Source: Datura wrightii (Eukaryota; Streptophyta; Magnoliopsida; Solanales; Solanaceae). From it: a DNA stretch of 64,000 nucleotides. The stretch's first letter is position 1. Each line of letters starts with the position of its first letter. Below are positions 11,268 to 23,162 of the stretch, piece after piece. The position numbers and the translations under genes were made by a program. Below the pieces are notes generated by a model. The model had not been told where the DNA came from. It saw nothing but the letters and a program-made list of their open reading frames with translations, and did not search any database. The DNA lies in assembly GCA_035772735.1 (NCBI GenBank), contig JASDFA010000001.1, positions 60,217,001-60,281,000 on the forward strand, given 5' to 3'.

Positions 11268-13987
11268 TGTAACACCTTAGAAGTTCCTAAGATCAGATCC
11301 CGGACTTAAAATAAGAAATCAGCGTGGGAGTAGAAAATTTCCTCAAAATGAGTCATGATACGACCTGTTAGGTGACCCTACGAGCCATGGTAAGACTCGT
11401 GGAAAGCAGTCAGTGAAGGTTCCTAGGGGTAACGACTCACATCACAAATCGTAAGGTGAGGTAGCGAGTTGTGGAGTCCCTCATTATGGGCAGTAGTTTA
11501 GTAAGTTGGGGTCAAGTCTTCAATGGACCATGAGGAAAGTGACGACTCGTTGGGTCAAGTAATAAGTCGTCCTGAGGAGTTGTTGAATCAAATCTAGAAA
11601 GAAATGCAAGTTGAGGCAGTGGTGATGACGAGAGAGCAGGATGAGTCATTGTGTAAGGTAACGACTCATCATGTCAGTCGTGGGAAGGAAGAGTAGGATT
11701 TTTGGCTTCAGTCGTAATGGAAGGAGTCACGAGTCATTAAGTCAGCTAGCGACTCGAGAAGTCAATCGTCGTCTGTCAAGGAATTTTTAGGATATTTTCC
11801 AGAAGTGATCACGAGTGGGACTTAACGAGTCATCCGGTGTCCCATGACCCGAAGTCCCTCATGGGGACTAGCAGCATGAATTTTTCTGCAAGTTTCCAAG
11901 GGTGTTCCCGAAAATTCCTATGATTTTAATTCCTAAACGACGTTGTTTTAGGTACCAGATGAGACATTTTTTAAGGGTTCCTTCTAGCCTAAGCCCCTCA
12001 TTATCCAAAAATCATCGATAGAGTTTTCTTCTTCTTCTACTCTCAAGCTCACGGGCATCTAGGGTTTCTCATCAAGGTCTGCAAGCTTCAAGATCACTAA
12101 GGGAGCCTTCTAATCAAGTATGTGGGACTTCAACAAGGATCTCCTTTCATCATTGTGTCCCAATTTTTATACTAGACCTCAATCCCTAGATTTCTAGAAA
12201 AAGTATGTTCTAGGGTTTCAATTTATGGAAGATTTCTTCTATGCCTTCTATGAATTCTAAGACCTATCATGATTAATAGCTGTGTATACTTACAAAATCA
12301 CTTTCTAGTTCTCGATTTATGCTCATGATATGTGGATAACATTATCGTCCAATTTTCAACATGATTTAGCATAAATTTCAAATGGGGTTCATTAAATATT
12401 CATATGCTTTTACCATGAACTCATTATATATGTTTAAAGCATGAGCCAATCATATGGGTTACTGTAAATCTTAAATATATGATTTAATAGATGTGTTGAG
12501 GTTCGACTAGAACTTATGGGCTTTGGTGGATTCGAAACATGTATATGCCTTCACTATGATTCGGGTATATGTTAAACTATGACTTGGACCTATGAATCTT
12601 ACATGAATCTAAGATATACTTCATATGATATGAACTCGGGATTTGAATGTTGTGTATGTGTGTAAAGTATAATCTGACCCTATAGATATTTCATGAATGT
12701 AGAATCTATGATTTAAACTCTAATTTCGGGACTATGATGATATGAATTGTGATGATAAAGTATGATGATGATATTTCAGACCTATGGGCTTGTGGATAGT
12801 AGAAAGTAGCCTTGTTCAGACTCTAAATGAATTCAGTATGATGTAATTAGTTGAACGCTCATGTCTCTAATTAGCAGAAGTAACTTAGACTAGACGAATA
12901 ACGTCAGACTAGTGTCCTCCATTCTCTCATTAGTAGAGAATGTTTCCCTTAGTCAGTCAGAGACTCTCCATAGCCGAGAATGTTTCCCTTAGTCAGTCAG
13001 GGACTCTCCACAGCCGAGAATATTTCTCTTAGTTAGTTAGGGACTCTCATTAGCAGAGAATGTTTCCCTTAGTCATTCAGGAACTCTACATAGCCGAGAA
13101 TGTTTCCCTTAGTCAGTCAGGGACTCTAAGTTAGCTAAGAATATTTCCCTTAGTTCAGTCCAGGACTCTCATTAACAGAGAATGTCTCCTTTAATCTACA
13201 ATATCAGTTCAGCTCAGCTCCGTATAGTTTTAGACTTCATTTTAAATTAGTCTTAGTAGAATGCAGTCTCAGTTTTCAGCAGATAGTCAGTATAGTGTAT
13301 GATATCAGTTACAACTTTAGTATTCAGTATATGTATAGTACATGACCCTTATGCATCAGTTTGATTATACTTTAGAAAATGTTTCCAAATAAAAGTTCAT
13401 GTTAATATATATGCATCTCAGACAGGGTTGTTGTATTTCAGTTTAGTCATATGTTCATTGATGCACTTAGTTTACTTCCTTCTTGTATACTTGCATGTTT
13501 TAGTTTCTTTATTCTTCCCGCATATTCAATACATTCCAAGTACTAACCGCATACTTTCAGTGCTATATCATTTCATGACATAAATTTAGGTTTCCAGATT
13601 TAGCCTCGCGGTGAGACACACTCCATTTTCGGCTCAGCTGATTATGGTGAGTCCTCATTCCTCGAGGACGAGATCTATGTATTCCTATTTCAGTTATAAT
13701 TCAGTTTTTAGACTTTAGGAGTTAGCTGGGGGCTTGTCCCAACAACTCATCAGAGTAGCAGAGGCTTTCAGACTTGGATAAACAGATTCAACTTTTGTAT
13801 CAGAAATTTTGTTAGATTATGTTCTTATGGTTTTGTCTAAACTCTTTCAGTTAGCTTCCACATTGTTATGATTCTATTAGCTGATGTCTTGCTAATGTTA
13901 TGCTATGATCATGCCATGGATTGACTTGGAGCCTCTCGGGGTTCTTTGTCCCATGTCCCGATCCGGGCCCATGTTTGGGTCGTGACA
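11268..13987 (+). repeat. NA 5' LTR
   Basis: Starts TGTAACACC and ends GTGACA. The U3 has degenerate ACGACTCGT-type motifs (about 11340-11880). A 40-nt tandem array lies at 12930-13160, and the U5 hairpin at 13719-13748 follows a GTGAGTCCTCAT block at 13660. The copy differs from the 3' LTR at many positions, often CG against TG or CA, which suggests an old insertion. Confidence 0.88.
12930..13165 (+). repeat. 40-nt tandem repeat in NA 5' LTR
   Basis: TTTCCCTTAGTCAGTCAG-type units start at 12943, 12983, 13023, 13063, 13103 and 13144, a period of 40-41 nt, with GACTCTC and AGAGAATG between. No coding sense. Confidence 0.9.
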
Positions 13988-13991
13988 AACT

Positions 13992-14003
13992 TTGTATCAG
14001 AGA
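13992..14003 (+). other. NA primer binding site, mutated
   Basis: TTGTATCAGAGA lies four bases after the LTR end. It differs from the canonical iMet site at its second and last positions. Confidence 0.75.
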
Positions 14004-14203
14004 AAAGGTTTAGAGTTTCCTAGGGTGTCTGAAAGCTGCATTAAGTATAGTCTTTTTCATAGGCGTGAAACGCGCCACACTTATGAAGAAGAAATTGTGA
14101 GACATTTTAGGAATGTTCCCTTTTCTTCATGATTTTTATCGCGCGTAGAGTATGAAACTTTAATAGTTCCTCTCCTGAATCGTGCTTTATGTGATCGCAG
14201 ATA
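14004..14203 (+). other. NA leader
   Basis: Conserved untranslated leader matching 3685-3879 (minus strand) and 55062-55265, including GGCGTGAAACGCGCCACAC near 14060. Confidence 0.6.
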
Positions 14204-14875
14204 ATGCCTCCCAGATGAGCGAATAGAAGAAGAAATGGTAACGGGAGTCAGCCAGCCCCACAAACTCCAATGGATCCTAAGTTCGGGCAAGTTACGGATG
14301 CAGAGCTCGGGGCTGCTTTTCGAGTGTTGATATGAGCCATGACCACCCAGCCTAACCGACAGACTATCGCATCAGCGAACCCTACCAGGGAAGCGGCAGC
14401 TACTACGGTTCAAGGATTCACAAAGAGGAGCCCGTCTAAGTTTGGTTTTACATATATGGATGGAGAGTTTAAGGGGGGAGAAAGGAGGAACAAAAGACCC
14501 AGGATCAAACACTTGGAGAGTTCCCAGCAAGGGTCAAGAAGTGGGAGTCACTCTCAACCCCAGCAGAGGTCTTTAGCTCAGGTTCAGGGAAACAAGCCCA
14601 GGGTGAGGGAGATTACTTATCCAGTTTGCAGATGCTGCAGAAGAACCACCTAGGAAAGTTCTTAGTGGGTTCAGATGTTTGCTTCTATTGTGGACAACCC
14701 GGCCATAAACACAGAGATTTCCCAACAGCCAAACAAAGCAAAGGTAGAGCCTCGGTCATCTCTTCTGCAGCCTTGTTAGGTCGCTCAGCGAGAAATGTGG
14801 GAGGAGCCAACCCAGAAACTATTTTCTTGGTAAGGAAGGATGTTTTGGATGTGGTCAGTTGGGCCATAGAATAAA
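14204..14875 (+). pseudogene. gag: NA gag remnant without capsid core
   Basis: ATG at 14204 gives MPPR then a stop, as in the other two gag starts here. A second frame from 14339 (TTQPNRQTIASANPTREAAA) runs into QGFTKRSPSKFG and then jumps to a basic linker (RNKRPRIKHLESSQQGSR). The capsid core is deleted. A CCHC knuckle follows at about 14680 (CFYCGQPGHKHRDF) with the last Cys replaced by Phe. The product could not form a capsid. What remains of gag, with the LTRs and leader, resembles large-LTR non-autonomous derivatives. Confidence 0.8.
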
Positions 14876-15937
14876 TAATTCCCTCTAGCTAGACGTGGGA
14901 AGATTAAGTCCATTCTAGCAGCTCCAGCAGATTGCCCATCTCAGCAGGGCACAATATCTAGTGCAGGTGGCAACTATCTCCTAACATAGTTACATGTATG
15001 TTATGAATTTCTCGTGTTACTCTTTGCATATTGCTAGCCTCAGAACCAGTATTGGATAAAAAGCGCTTGTGATGTTTGTTGGGAAGAGATTGTCGATGTA
15101 TGGTGTGAAGCAGCTATGAGTATGAGGTTTATAGTGAATGTTAGAGGTGGAGGAGACATCAAAAGTTAGTGGTTCAGCCCCAACCTTAAGAAAGATTCAG
15201 GAGCCTCAGAATGATGGCTTGAAGTTAAAGAGGGAGATGGTAAGTCTGTGAGGCCAGTAGAATCTTGAGTATGCTGGTGAGGGAGTTCCATCTCAAACGG
15301 TTGTGGTATGCCAATCCCTTCAGATTTAGATAATCCCTTTTATGTTTCAGTTGAAGTTATGCTCTATCCATTCTTATGTTCAGATTTCCAAAATTTCTAG
15401 AAAATCATTTCAGATAGCAACGCCAGTCTCACCCCATGAGTCCTTAAGTCTCAGCTTTATGTCATAAGCTAGCTAAGTGTGTTAATTCATGTACTCCAGT
15501 ATGCTCAGCTCGAACTCAATCTTTAGAAGTCGCTTTAGTAGCTCAGTAGATAATGTTACCTCATGTATGTGCTCAGTTTTAAATGTCATGAATGATTCAT
15601 GCTCATGAGTCCCTTAATTGCTGTTAGACCAGATATCATGAATTCTAGCTCAGTATCAGAAAGCAAGTTGAGAACGATATCTCAATCCTTACCAGCTCAA
15701 TTCCAGTGTGAAGAAATAGTTCCTTCCTAATGCTCTATCTAGTTCCATGTCAATTTCATGTCTTTTAGTCTCTCTCAGGTCTTAGCATGCGTGTATGATT
15801 TAGAAATTTAGTTCGGAGATGTAAACCAGCCCAAAGTCAGGTACTCTATCACTTTCAGCTGTAATTGTCCAGTATTTGGGATGGCAAACCTTTCCCCATC
15901 ATTTCAATATGTGTAGCCTACATTCGAGGATGAATGT
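14876..15937 (+). other. NA interior, no gene seen
   Basis: About 1 kb with no convincing open frame or pol motif. The part near 14920-14970 resembles the gag-protease linker (AGCAGCTCCAGC…CAGCAGGGCA), also seen at 24870 and 56340. The rest is 3' untranslated sequence with the block CATTCGAGGATGAATGTTCC just before the polypurine tract. Confidence 0.5.
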
Positions 15938-15954
15938 TCCCAAGGGGAAGATAT
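15938..15954 (+). other. NA polypurine tract
   Basis: CCCAAGGGGAAGATAT directly precedes the 3' LTR start TGTAACACC at 15955. Confidence 0.8.
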
Positions 15955-18674
15955 TGTAACACCCCAGAAGTTCCTTATATTAGAGCCCAGACTTAAAATA
16001 AGAAATCAACGGGGGAGTGGAAAATTTGCCTCAAAATAAGTTGTGGTATGACCCTTTAGGTGACTCTACGAGCTGTGGTAAGACTTGTGGCAGACAGTCA
16101 GTGAAGGTTCCTAGGGGTAACGACTCACATCATGACTCGTAAGGTGAGGTAACGAGTCGTGGAGTCCCTCGTTCTGGGCAACAGTTTAGTTAGTTGGGGT
16201 CAAGTCTTCAGTGGACCATGAGGGAAGTGATGACTTATTGGGTCAAGTAATGAGTCATCCTAAGGAGTCGTTGAATGGAATCTAGAAAGAAATGCAAGTT
16301 GATGCAGTAGTGACGACGAGAGAGTATGACGAGTCGTTGTGTCACGTAACGACTCGTCGTGTCAGTCGTGGGAAGGAAAAGCAGAATTTTGGGCTTCAAT
16401 GGTAATCGAAGGAGTCAGGAGTCATTAAGTCAGCTAACGACTCTTGAAGTCAGTCATCGTTCGTCGAGGAATTTTTAGGAGATTTTCTAGAAGTGATCAT
16501 GAGTGGGACTTAACGAGTCATCCAGTGTCCCACGACCCTTGAAGTCCCTCATGGGGACTGGCAGCATGAATTTTCCTGTGAGTTTCCAAGGGTGTTTTCA
16601 TAAAATCCTATGCTTCTAATTCCTAAACTACGCCATTTTGTGTACCAGATAGGATGTTTTTTAAGGGTTCCTCCTAGTCTAAGCCCCTCATTATCCAAAA
16701 ATCATCGATAGCATTTTCTTCTTCTTCTTCTTCTCTCAAGCTCATGAGCATCTAGGGTTTCTCATCAAGGGCTTCAAGCTTCAAGATAAGTATGGGAGCC
16801 TTCTAATCAGGTATGTTGGACTTCAACAAGGATCTCCTTTCATCCTTGTGTCCCAATTTTTATACTAAAACCCTAATCCCTAGATTTCTAGAAAAAGTAT
16901 GTTCTAGGGTTTCAATTTATGGATGATTTCTTCTATGAATTTTAAAACCCATCAAGATTAATAGTCATGTATACTTACGAAATTACTTTCTAGTTCTCGA
17001 TTTATGCTCATGATATGTGGATAGCATGATTGTATAATTTTCACTATGATTTAGCATAAATTTCAAAATGGGGTTCATTAAATATTCACATGCTTTTACC
17101 ATGAACTCATTATATATGTTTAAAGCATGAGCCGATCATATGGGTTTCCATAAATCTAAAATATATGATTTAATAGATGTGTTGAGGTAGGACTAGAACT
17201 TATGGGCTTGGCTGGATTTGAAACATGTATATGCCTTCACTATGATTCGGGTATATGTTAAAGTATGACTTGGACCTATGGATATTATATGAATCTAATA
17301 TATACTTCATATGCTATGAACTTGGGATTTGAATGTTGTGGATGTGTGTCAAGTATGATCTGATCCTATAGATGTTTCATGAATGTAGAATGTATGATTT
17401 AAACTCTAATTTCGGGACTATGCTGATATGAATTGTGATGATAAAGTACGATGATGATCTTTCAGACCTATGGGCTTGTTGATAGTAGAAAGTAGCCTTG
17501 ATCAGACTCTAAATGAATTCAGTATGATGTAATTAGTTGAACGAACACTCATGTCTCTGATTAGCTGAAGTAACTTAGACTAGATGAATGACGTCAGACT
17601 AGTGTCCTCCATGTTCTAGTATAATCGGGACTCTCTTAAGCAGAGAATATTTCCCTTAGTCAGTAAGGGACTCTCCATAGCTGAGCATGTTTCCCTTAGT
17701 TAGTCAGGGACTCTCGTTAGTAGAGAATGTTTCCCTTAGTCAGTCAAGGACTCTCCATAGCCGAGACTGTTTCCCTTAGTCAGTTAGGGACTCTCCATAG
17801 CCTAGAATGTTTCCCTTAGTCAGTCAGGGACTCTTATTAGTAGAGAATCTTTCCCTTAGTTCATCCAGGACTCTCCTTTAATCTACAATATCAGTTCATC
17901 TCAGCTCCGTATAGTTTTAGACTTCATTTTAAATCAGTCTTAGTAGAATTTAGTCTCAGTTGTCAGCAGATAGTCAGTATAGTGTATGATATCAGTTACA
18001 ACTTTAGTATTCAGTATATGTACAGTACATGACCCTTATGCATCAGTTTGATTATACTTTAGTAAATGTTTCCAAATAAAAGTTCATGTTAATATATATG
18101 CATCTGAGACAGGGTTGTTGTATTTCAGTCCAGTCATATGTTCATTGATGTACTTAGTTTACTTCCTTCCTGTATACTTGCATGTTTTAGTTTCTTTATG
18201 ATTCCCACATATTCAGTACATTCCAAGTACTAACCTCATACTTTATGTGCTATATCATTTCATAATATAGATTTATGTTTCCAGATTCAGCCTTGCAATG
18301 AGACACGCTTCATTTTCATATCAGCTGATTATGGTGAGTCCTCATTCCTAGAGGACAAGATCTATGTGTTCCTATTTCAGTTATAATTCAATTTTTAGAC
18401 TTTAGGAGTTAGCTGGTGGTTTTTCCCCATAATTCATCAGTGTAGTACAGGATTTCAGACTTGTATAAATAGATTCAACTTTTGTATCAGAAATTGTGTT
18501 AGATTATGTTCTTATGGTTTTGTCTACACTCTTTCAGTTAGCTTCCGCACAGTTATGATTCTGTTAGCTGATGTCTTGCTAATGTTATGCTATGATCATG
18601 CCATGGATCGACTTGGAGCCTCTCGGGGTTTCTTGTCCCGTGTCCCGATTTGGGCCCATGTTCGGGATGTGACA
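15955..18674 (+). repeat. NA 3' LTR
   Basis: Collinear with 11268-13987. The 40-nt tandem units recur with TTTCCC starts at 17650, 17690, 17730, 17770, 17810 and 17850. The U5 hairpin is decayed (18405-18436). It ends GATGTGACA at 18674. Confidence 0.88.
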
Positions 18675-18714
18675 CAACCCTTGGGTCTGATCATCGGTCT
18701 TTTGGGGTATTACA
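18675..18714 (-). repeat. Outer tip of the split TekA 5' LTR
   Basis: Continues the LTR interrupted at 11267 (CAACCCTTGGGTCTGATC…GGGGTATTACA, compare 6045-6084). The terminus at 18714 abuts Athila reverse transcriptase sequence directly, so TekA was inserted into Ath1. Confidence 0.85.
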
Positions 18715-19760
18715 TACAATCATATATCTATATCCCTGTAAGACCAAGGGAAGACCATCTTCACTTGCTCGTATGGAACATTTGCTTTTAGGAGAATGCC
18801 CTTCGGGTTGTGTAATGCACCAGCCACATTCTAGCGCTGCATGATGTCGATCTTTCAGATATGGTGGAGGACACCATTGACATATTTATGCATGATTTCT
18901 CAGTTTTGGGTGAGTTATTTGAATCCTGCCTCAAGAATTTGAGCAAAGTGTTGAACAGATGTGAAGAAACTAATCTGGTCCTAAATTGGGAGAAATGTGA
19001 CTGCATGATCAAAGAAGGGATAGTGCTGGGCCACAGAATCTCAGGAAAAGGGATGGAGGTGGACAAGGTAAAAATTGAAGTAATGGCAGGATTGCCACCC
19101 CCTATTTCTATGAAGGGGATCAGAAGCTTTTTCGGGCATGCAGGATTCTATAGGAGGTTCATCAAAGATTTCTCAAAGATTGCACATCCATTGTGAAAAC
19201 TACTTGAGAAGGAGGTGAAGTTTGTGTTTGATGAGGCATGTCTGAAGGCTTTTGAATGCCTGAAGGAGACTCACTACAGTTCCCATTATTATAGCCCCAG
19301 TTTGGTCTCTCCCGTTCGAGGTAATGTGTGATGCTAGTGAGGTGGCCCTTGGTGCTGTCTTGGGCCAACGGAGAGTGAATATCTTTCACCCTATTATGCC
19401 AGAAAGACACCCAATGCAGCTCAAAAGAACTACGGTAACTTAATAGGAGTTATTAGAAGTGGTCTTTGCATTTGAAAAGTTTCGGCCATACTTGCTCGGA
19501 ACTAAGGTAATTGTCCATATAGACCATGCTGCACTGAGGTTGTTGATGTCGAAAAAGGATTCTATACCCATACTGATTAGATGGGTGTTGTTGCTCCAAG
19601 AATTTGAATTCGAGGTGAAAGACCGGAAGGGAACAAAAAATCAAGTGGCGGATCGCTTGTCCATATTGGAAGCAGAGGCAAGAGTGAAGGATGAGATTGA
19701 TATCGATGATGCCTTCCCAGTTGAACAGGTATTGGCTGCATCTCAAGATTTTATCCCTTA
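18715..19760 (+). pseudogene. pol (RT-RNase H): Ath1 reverse transcriptase and RNase H
   Basis: Starts mid-palm (NQI-like, then a frameshifted TFTCPYGTFAFR-type segment at about 18760). The catalytic strand at 18880 reads FMHDFSV, so the first Asp of the pair is His. Thumb motifs EETNLVLNWEKCDCM, GIVLGHRIS, VMAGLPPPISMKGIRSFFGH and FYRRFIKDFSKIAHPL lead to a stop at 19195. The RNase H part spans shifted frames: MCDAS near 19328, then 19459-19761 with FRPYLLGTKVIVHIDHAALR and DRKGTKNQVADRLS. The vocabulary is characteristic of Athila and unlike the Del/Tekay copies. Inactive: truncated start, stops, frameshift, altered palm motif. Confidence 0.88.
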
Positions 19761-21043
19761 GTTTGATGACTTTGCAAATTATTTGGTGAGCGACATGATT
19801 CTGGCAGATATGACTTCACAGCAAAGGAAGAAGTTCCTGTTTGATACTCGGAGGTATTACTGGGATGAACCATATTTATTCCACATTTGTGCAGATGGGA
19901 TGATTCGGAGATGTGTTCCAGAAGTGGAGATGTTGAGTATTTTGGAGGCTTGCCATTCATCCCCGGTTGGAGGTCATCATAGTGGTATCCGAACTGCACA
20001 TAAAATTTTATAGTGCGGGTATTATTTCCCCTTTATCCACTAAGATGCTTACGATTTTGCCAAGTCCTATGATCAATGCCAAAGGCAAGGTGGAATCACT
20101 CGTAAGCATGAGCTACCATTAACCCCTATTCTTGAAGTAGAAATATTTAATGTATGGGGTATCGATTTCATGGGCCTATTTGTTAGCTCATATGGGATGA
20201 TATATATTCTGGTAGCTGTGGAATATGTCTCAAAATAGGTGGAAGCCATTGCCCTCCCTAACAATGAAGGGAAAAGTGTCACAACATTTCTGCGGAAGCA
20301 CATATTTTCTAGATTTGGTACTCCCAAATCCATAATCAGTGACGGTAAGTCACACTTTTGTAATCACCTATTCAGAAATCTGCTTGAGAAATATGGTGTG
20401 AAACATAAGGTGACAATACTTTACCATCCTCAATCAAGTGGGCAAGTGGAAGTGTCCAACAGAGAGATCAAGACTATTATGGCCAAAACAGTGAACACCA
20501 ACCGGACAGACCAATCAAGGAAGCTTGATGATGCACTTTGGGCAAATCAAACAAATTATAAGACCCCTATTGGCTCATCTCCATATCAACTTGTCTATGA
20601 AAAGTCGTGTCATCTGCCGGTAGCCAAGTTAAGGCTAGATCAGCTAAATGAGTTAGATGAGTTCTGGTTTCGAGCATATGAGAGTGCAGCCATTTATAAA
20701 GAAAGGATGAAAATCTACCATGACTGAAAGATTGCAAAAAAGGAGTTCAACACTGGGTCCTACTGTTTAATTTGAGGCTCCATTGCATCTAGATAAATTG
20801 AAAACTAGATGGATGAGACCGTATCGAGTGGTGAATGTGTCCCATATGGTGTGGTGGAACATGAGAATAAAGATGGTAAGAGGTTCAAGGTGAATGGGAA
20901 AAGGATAAAGCTATATATGGGATACACCAAAGAGATGAGACAAATTGAGTCAGTATACCTTGATGACACCCGAATGGTCAAGGAAGTTGCATCGTGCCAC
21001 AACGTTAAATTAGGTGTTGCATGGGAGGAAACCCATGAAGGAT
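19761..21043 (+). pseudogene. pol (integrase): Ath1 integrase and C-terminal tail
   Basis: A zinc-binding region (about 19840-20100) has ACHSSPVGGHHSG and later DQCQRQG. The catalytic core has WGIDFMG at about 20160, SDGKSHF at about 20337 and GQVEVSNREIK at about 20443. All three acidic residues are present, with exactly 35 residues between the last two (DD35E). Stops occur near 20011, 20041 and 20236. The longest open piece is 20239-20727, ending in the YEKSCHLPVA and EFWFRAYESA motifs typical of Athila. A further frame (20809-21045) carries PYGVVEHENKDGKRFKVNGK and runs into the conserved 42-nt motif. Confidence 0.88.
20993..21034 (+). other. Conserved 42-nt Athila motif, copy 1
   Basis: CGTGCCAC…ACGTTAAAT…GGGAGG…ACCCA at the end of the pol frame. 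The same block occurs at 29190-29231, 29240-29282, 49929-49971 and 59460-59502. I recall similar sequence at this place in other plant Athila elements. Confidence 0.8.
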
Positions 21044-21045
21044 GA

Positions 21046-21512
21046 CAAGAGTGCCTAGAGCACCGCAGGTAATTCCTTTTCCCTTGTTCTTACATTTTAT
21101 AATTTGGGATGAATCATGCTTTTATAAGGGAGGGGGGGGTGTACTTGTTTTTGGGTGTTTTGTTCGTCCGAGAGTTTTCTTGCCGTGTTTCTTTTTCCTC
21201 AAATATGCTATCTAGTAGAACCGACATGTTTAGGTTATTTTTGTTATTTGTGTAATTAGAAGTAGCTTAGGATTACCTTACAGCCAATAAATGCACTAGT
21301 TTTGATGTTTTGGAAAAATGACCCTATCTGAAAATTTTGATGTTAGCTGTGTATGTTGACTACGAAGTATGACTTCTGGTGGATCTTTGTATGAAATTTA
21401 TATTGTTAGCATTTGTAGTTTTAGTGTAGCCGTGCATGAAACGGATAGGTAGAATCAATGCAAACCTATACCATGAGTGAGTGAGGATTAATACTCAGTT
21501 CAATATTGCATG
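21046..21512 (+). other. Ath1 non-coding region after pol
   Basis: No gene seen. It contains a G-run (AGGGAGGGGGGG near 21126-21138) that could be an internal polypurine tract. No ORF2 like those of Ath2 and Ath3 is present. Confidence 0.45.
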
Positions 21513-21840
21513 GCATAATATATAAATAGGCACTTAAACTTGGCCTCAGCTGGCAATTAAGCACTCAAACTTTGAGAGTGCACATCTAGGCACCTCAACT
21601 TGGTCTCAACTGACAACTAAGCACTCCAACTAGTCCCCACTATATCTTGTAGGCACACAATGCTGACGTGGCACATGATACAATGAAACCAAGTTGAGGT
21701 GCCTAGATGATCATCTTATAAGTTGGAGTGCTCAATTGACACAGTGAAGCTAAGTTGAGGTTCCTAGATGTGCATTCTCAAAGTTTGAGTGCTAAGTTGC
21801 TAGTTGAAGCCAAGTTTGAGTGCCTATTTATGTATTGTGG
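21513..21840 (+). repeat. Fold-back element, unit 1
   Basis: A 328-bp unit whose ends are inverted copies (ATAAATAGGCACTTAAACTTGG at the left, its complement with few changes at the right). Inner inverted pairs include CACATCTAGGCACCTCAACTT. The whole can fold into a long hairpin. No coding potential, so it is MITE-like. Confidence 0.75.
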
Positions 21841-22167
21841 TATAATACTTAAATAGACACTTAAACTTGGCCTCAACTGGTAATTAAGCACTCAAGCTTT
21901 GAGAGTCCACATCTAGGCACCTCAACTTGGTCTCAACTGACAACTAAGCACTCCAACTAGTCCCCACTATGTCTTGTAGGCACACGATGCTGATGTGGCA
22001 CATGACACAGTGAAACCAAGTTGAAGTGCCTAGATGATCATCTTATAAGTTGGAGTGCTCAATTGACACAGTGAAACCAAGTTGAGGTGCCTAGATGTGT
22101 ATTCTCAAAGTTTGAGTTCTTAATTGCCAGTTGAGGCCAAGTTTGAGTGCCTATTTATGTATTGTCC
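21841..22167 (+). repeat. Fold-back element, unit 2
   Basis: A 327-bp near copy of the preceding unit in the same orientation and directly adjacent, ending GCCTATTTATGTATTGTCC. It is either a dimer inserted as one or a tandem duplication inside Ath1. Confidence 0.75.
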
Positions 22168-23162
22168 GATTGGTCTTTACATAGATTTTAGGATAGTTGG
22201 TTAGGAAAGGATCATAGGCCGTCTTTTCATAGCCCACTTTAGCTTAAATTGCCCTACCAAATGAAATGATTCCCTTGATCCAATGAGTCTAAAAGTTGAC
22301 TTATTTTCTTTGATTACCCATTCACCTTGACCAAGTTTATAATGAACCTGTTTGGCCCTGGTCCCTCCTTGGACATTGTGAATCTCAACTCAGGCAAAAT
22401 GCCTAAGTTAAGGGTGACTATAGTAGGGGTGCATAAACTGTGTGATGGTGGAGAAGAAAAGAGAAAAAAGTCAAAGAAGAGTGAGTTGTGGTGTGAAAAG
22501 AAAAGAAAAGAAAACAAAATAAAAGAAAAAGATGAGAAAAATACATTGAACCCATACATTGCATTTAACTGGAGAAAAAGGGAGGAGAAAAGTTGATAAA
22601 TGAAAAATGGGGTAAAAAGTGAAAAGTGGAGAAAAGTTGTATAGTGCCAAGGAGGGTTAGTCACTAAAATCCATAACTACCATACCTAGCCTGAAGCCTA
22701 CATTACAAGCCAAGAAAAGTCCTATAGTAATCCTAGTTTAACTGTATAAAAAGCCAATGCAGATAAAATAAGGACAAGCCTATGGTATCCGATGTGCAGT
22801 ATTTGGAACTTATTTGTAAGGGTGAGAGTATTGCTTGCTTAGTCCAAAGTTTCATATTTCTATATATCTGTGAGTGTTGGGGACTTCATTTGCAGTGAGG
22901 GTACTTGGTTTGTGTTGCATTCTACCAATTTTCTGTGTGAATAGCATTGGTGATAGCTCGATTCTCTGCTAATAGTTGGATGCCATTTCTCAATCCCTGT
23001 ATGTCATAGGTTGTAGTTGCATGTGTGCATAGTTGACTTGGTTTGAATGAAAAAAAGGGCCAATAGCTATTAATGGTTCATAGTGCAAATTTTGTTGTGT
23101 TGCTTACTTTCTAGTTAAGCGTCGGTTTTAGTTTTATTTTCTTTGCCTGAGGACAAGCAAAA
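22168..23162 (+). other. Ath1 3' non-coding module
   Basis: Long untranslated region with a purine-rich tract (22440-22640), then a block with ACATTACAAGCCAAGAAAAG and GACAAGCCTATGGTAT. The same order occurs in Ath2 (32690-33110). No gene is seen. The apparent reading frames come from the purine bias. Confidence 0.6.

Larger units (their letters stand above)
11268..18674 (+). mobile_element. Complete non-autonomous Del/Tekay element (NA)
   Basis: Two directly repeated LTRs of equal length (2720 bp each: 11268-13987 and 15955-18674) flank only 1967 bp of interior. Flanks are CAACT (11263-11267) and CAACC (18675-18679), a 5-bp target duplication with one change. Deleting the element rejoins the TekA LTR at TTTCAAC. 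The interior holds a primer site, leader, a gag remnant and a polypurine tract, but no protease, RT or integrase, so movement would need proteins from a relative. Confidence 0.88.

Noticed and set aside
12930..13165. Regular 40-nt repeats resembling a CRISPR array
   Set aside because: The whole unit repeats without unique spacers, the repeats lie in both LTRs of one retroelement, and the DNA is plant nuclear.
21513..22167. SINE or tRNA-derived repeat
   Set aside because: There are no A and B box sequences and no A-rich tail; the terminal inverted repeats indicate a fold-back DNA element.
22314..22664. Minus-strand open frame of 116 codons rich in Phe, Ser and Leu
   Set aside because: It is the complement of the purine-rich tract in the Ath1 3' module; composition alone explains it.
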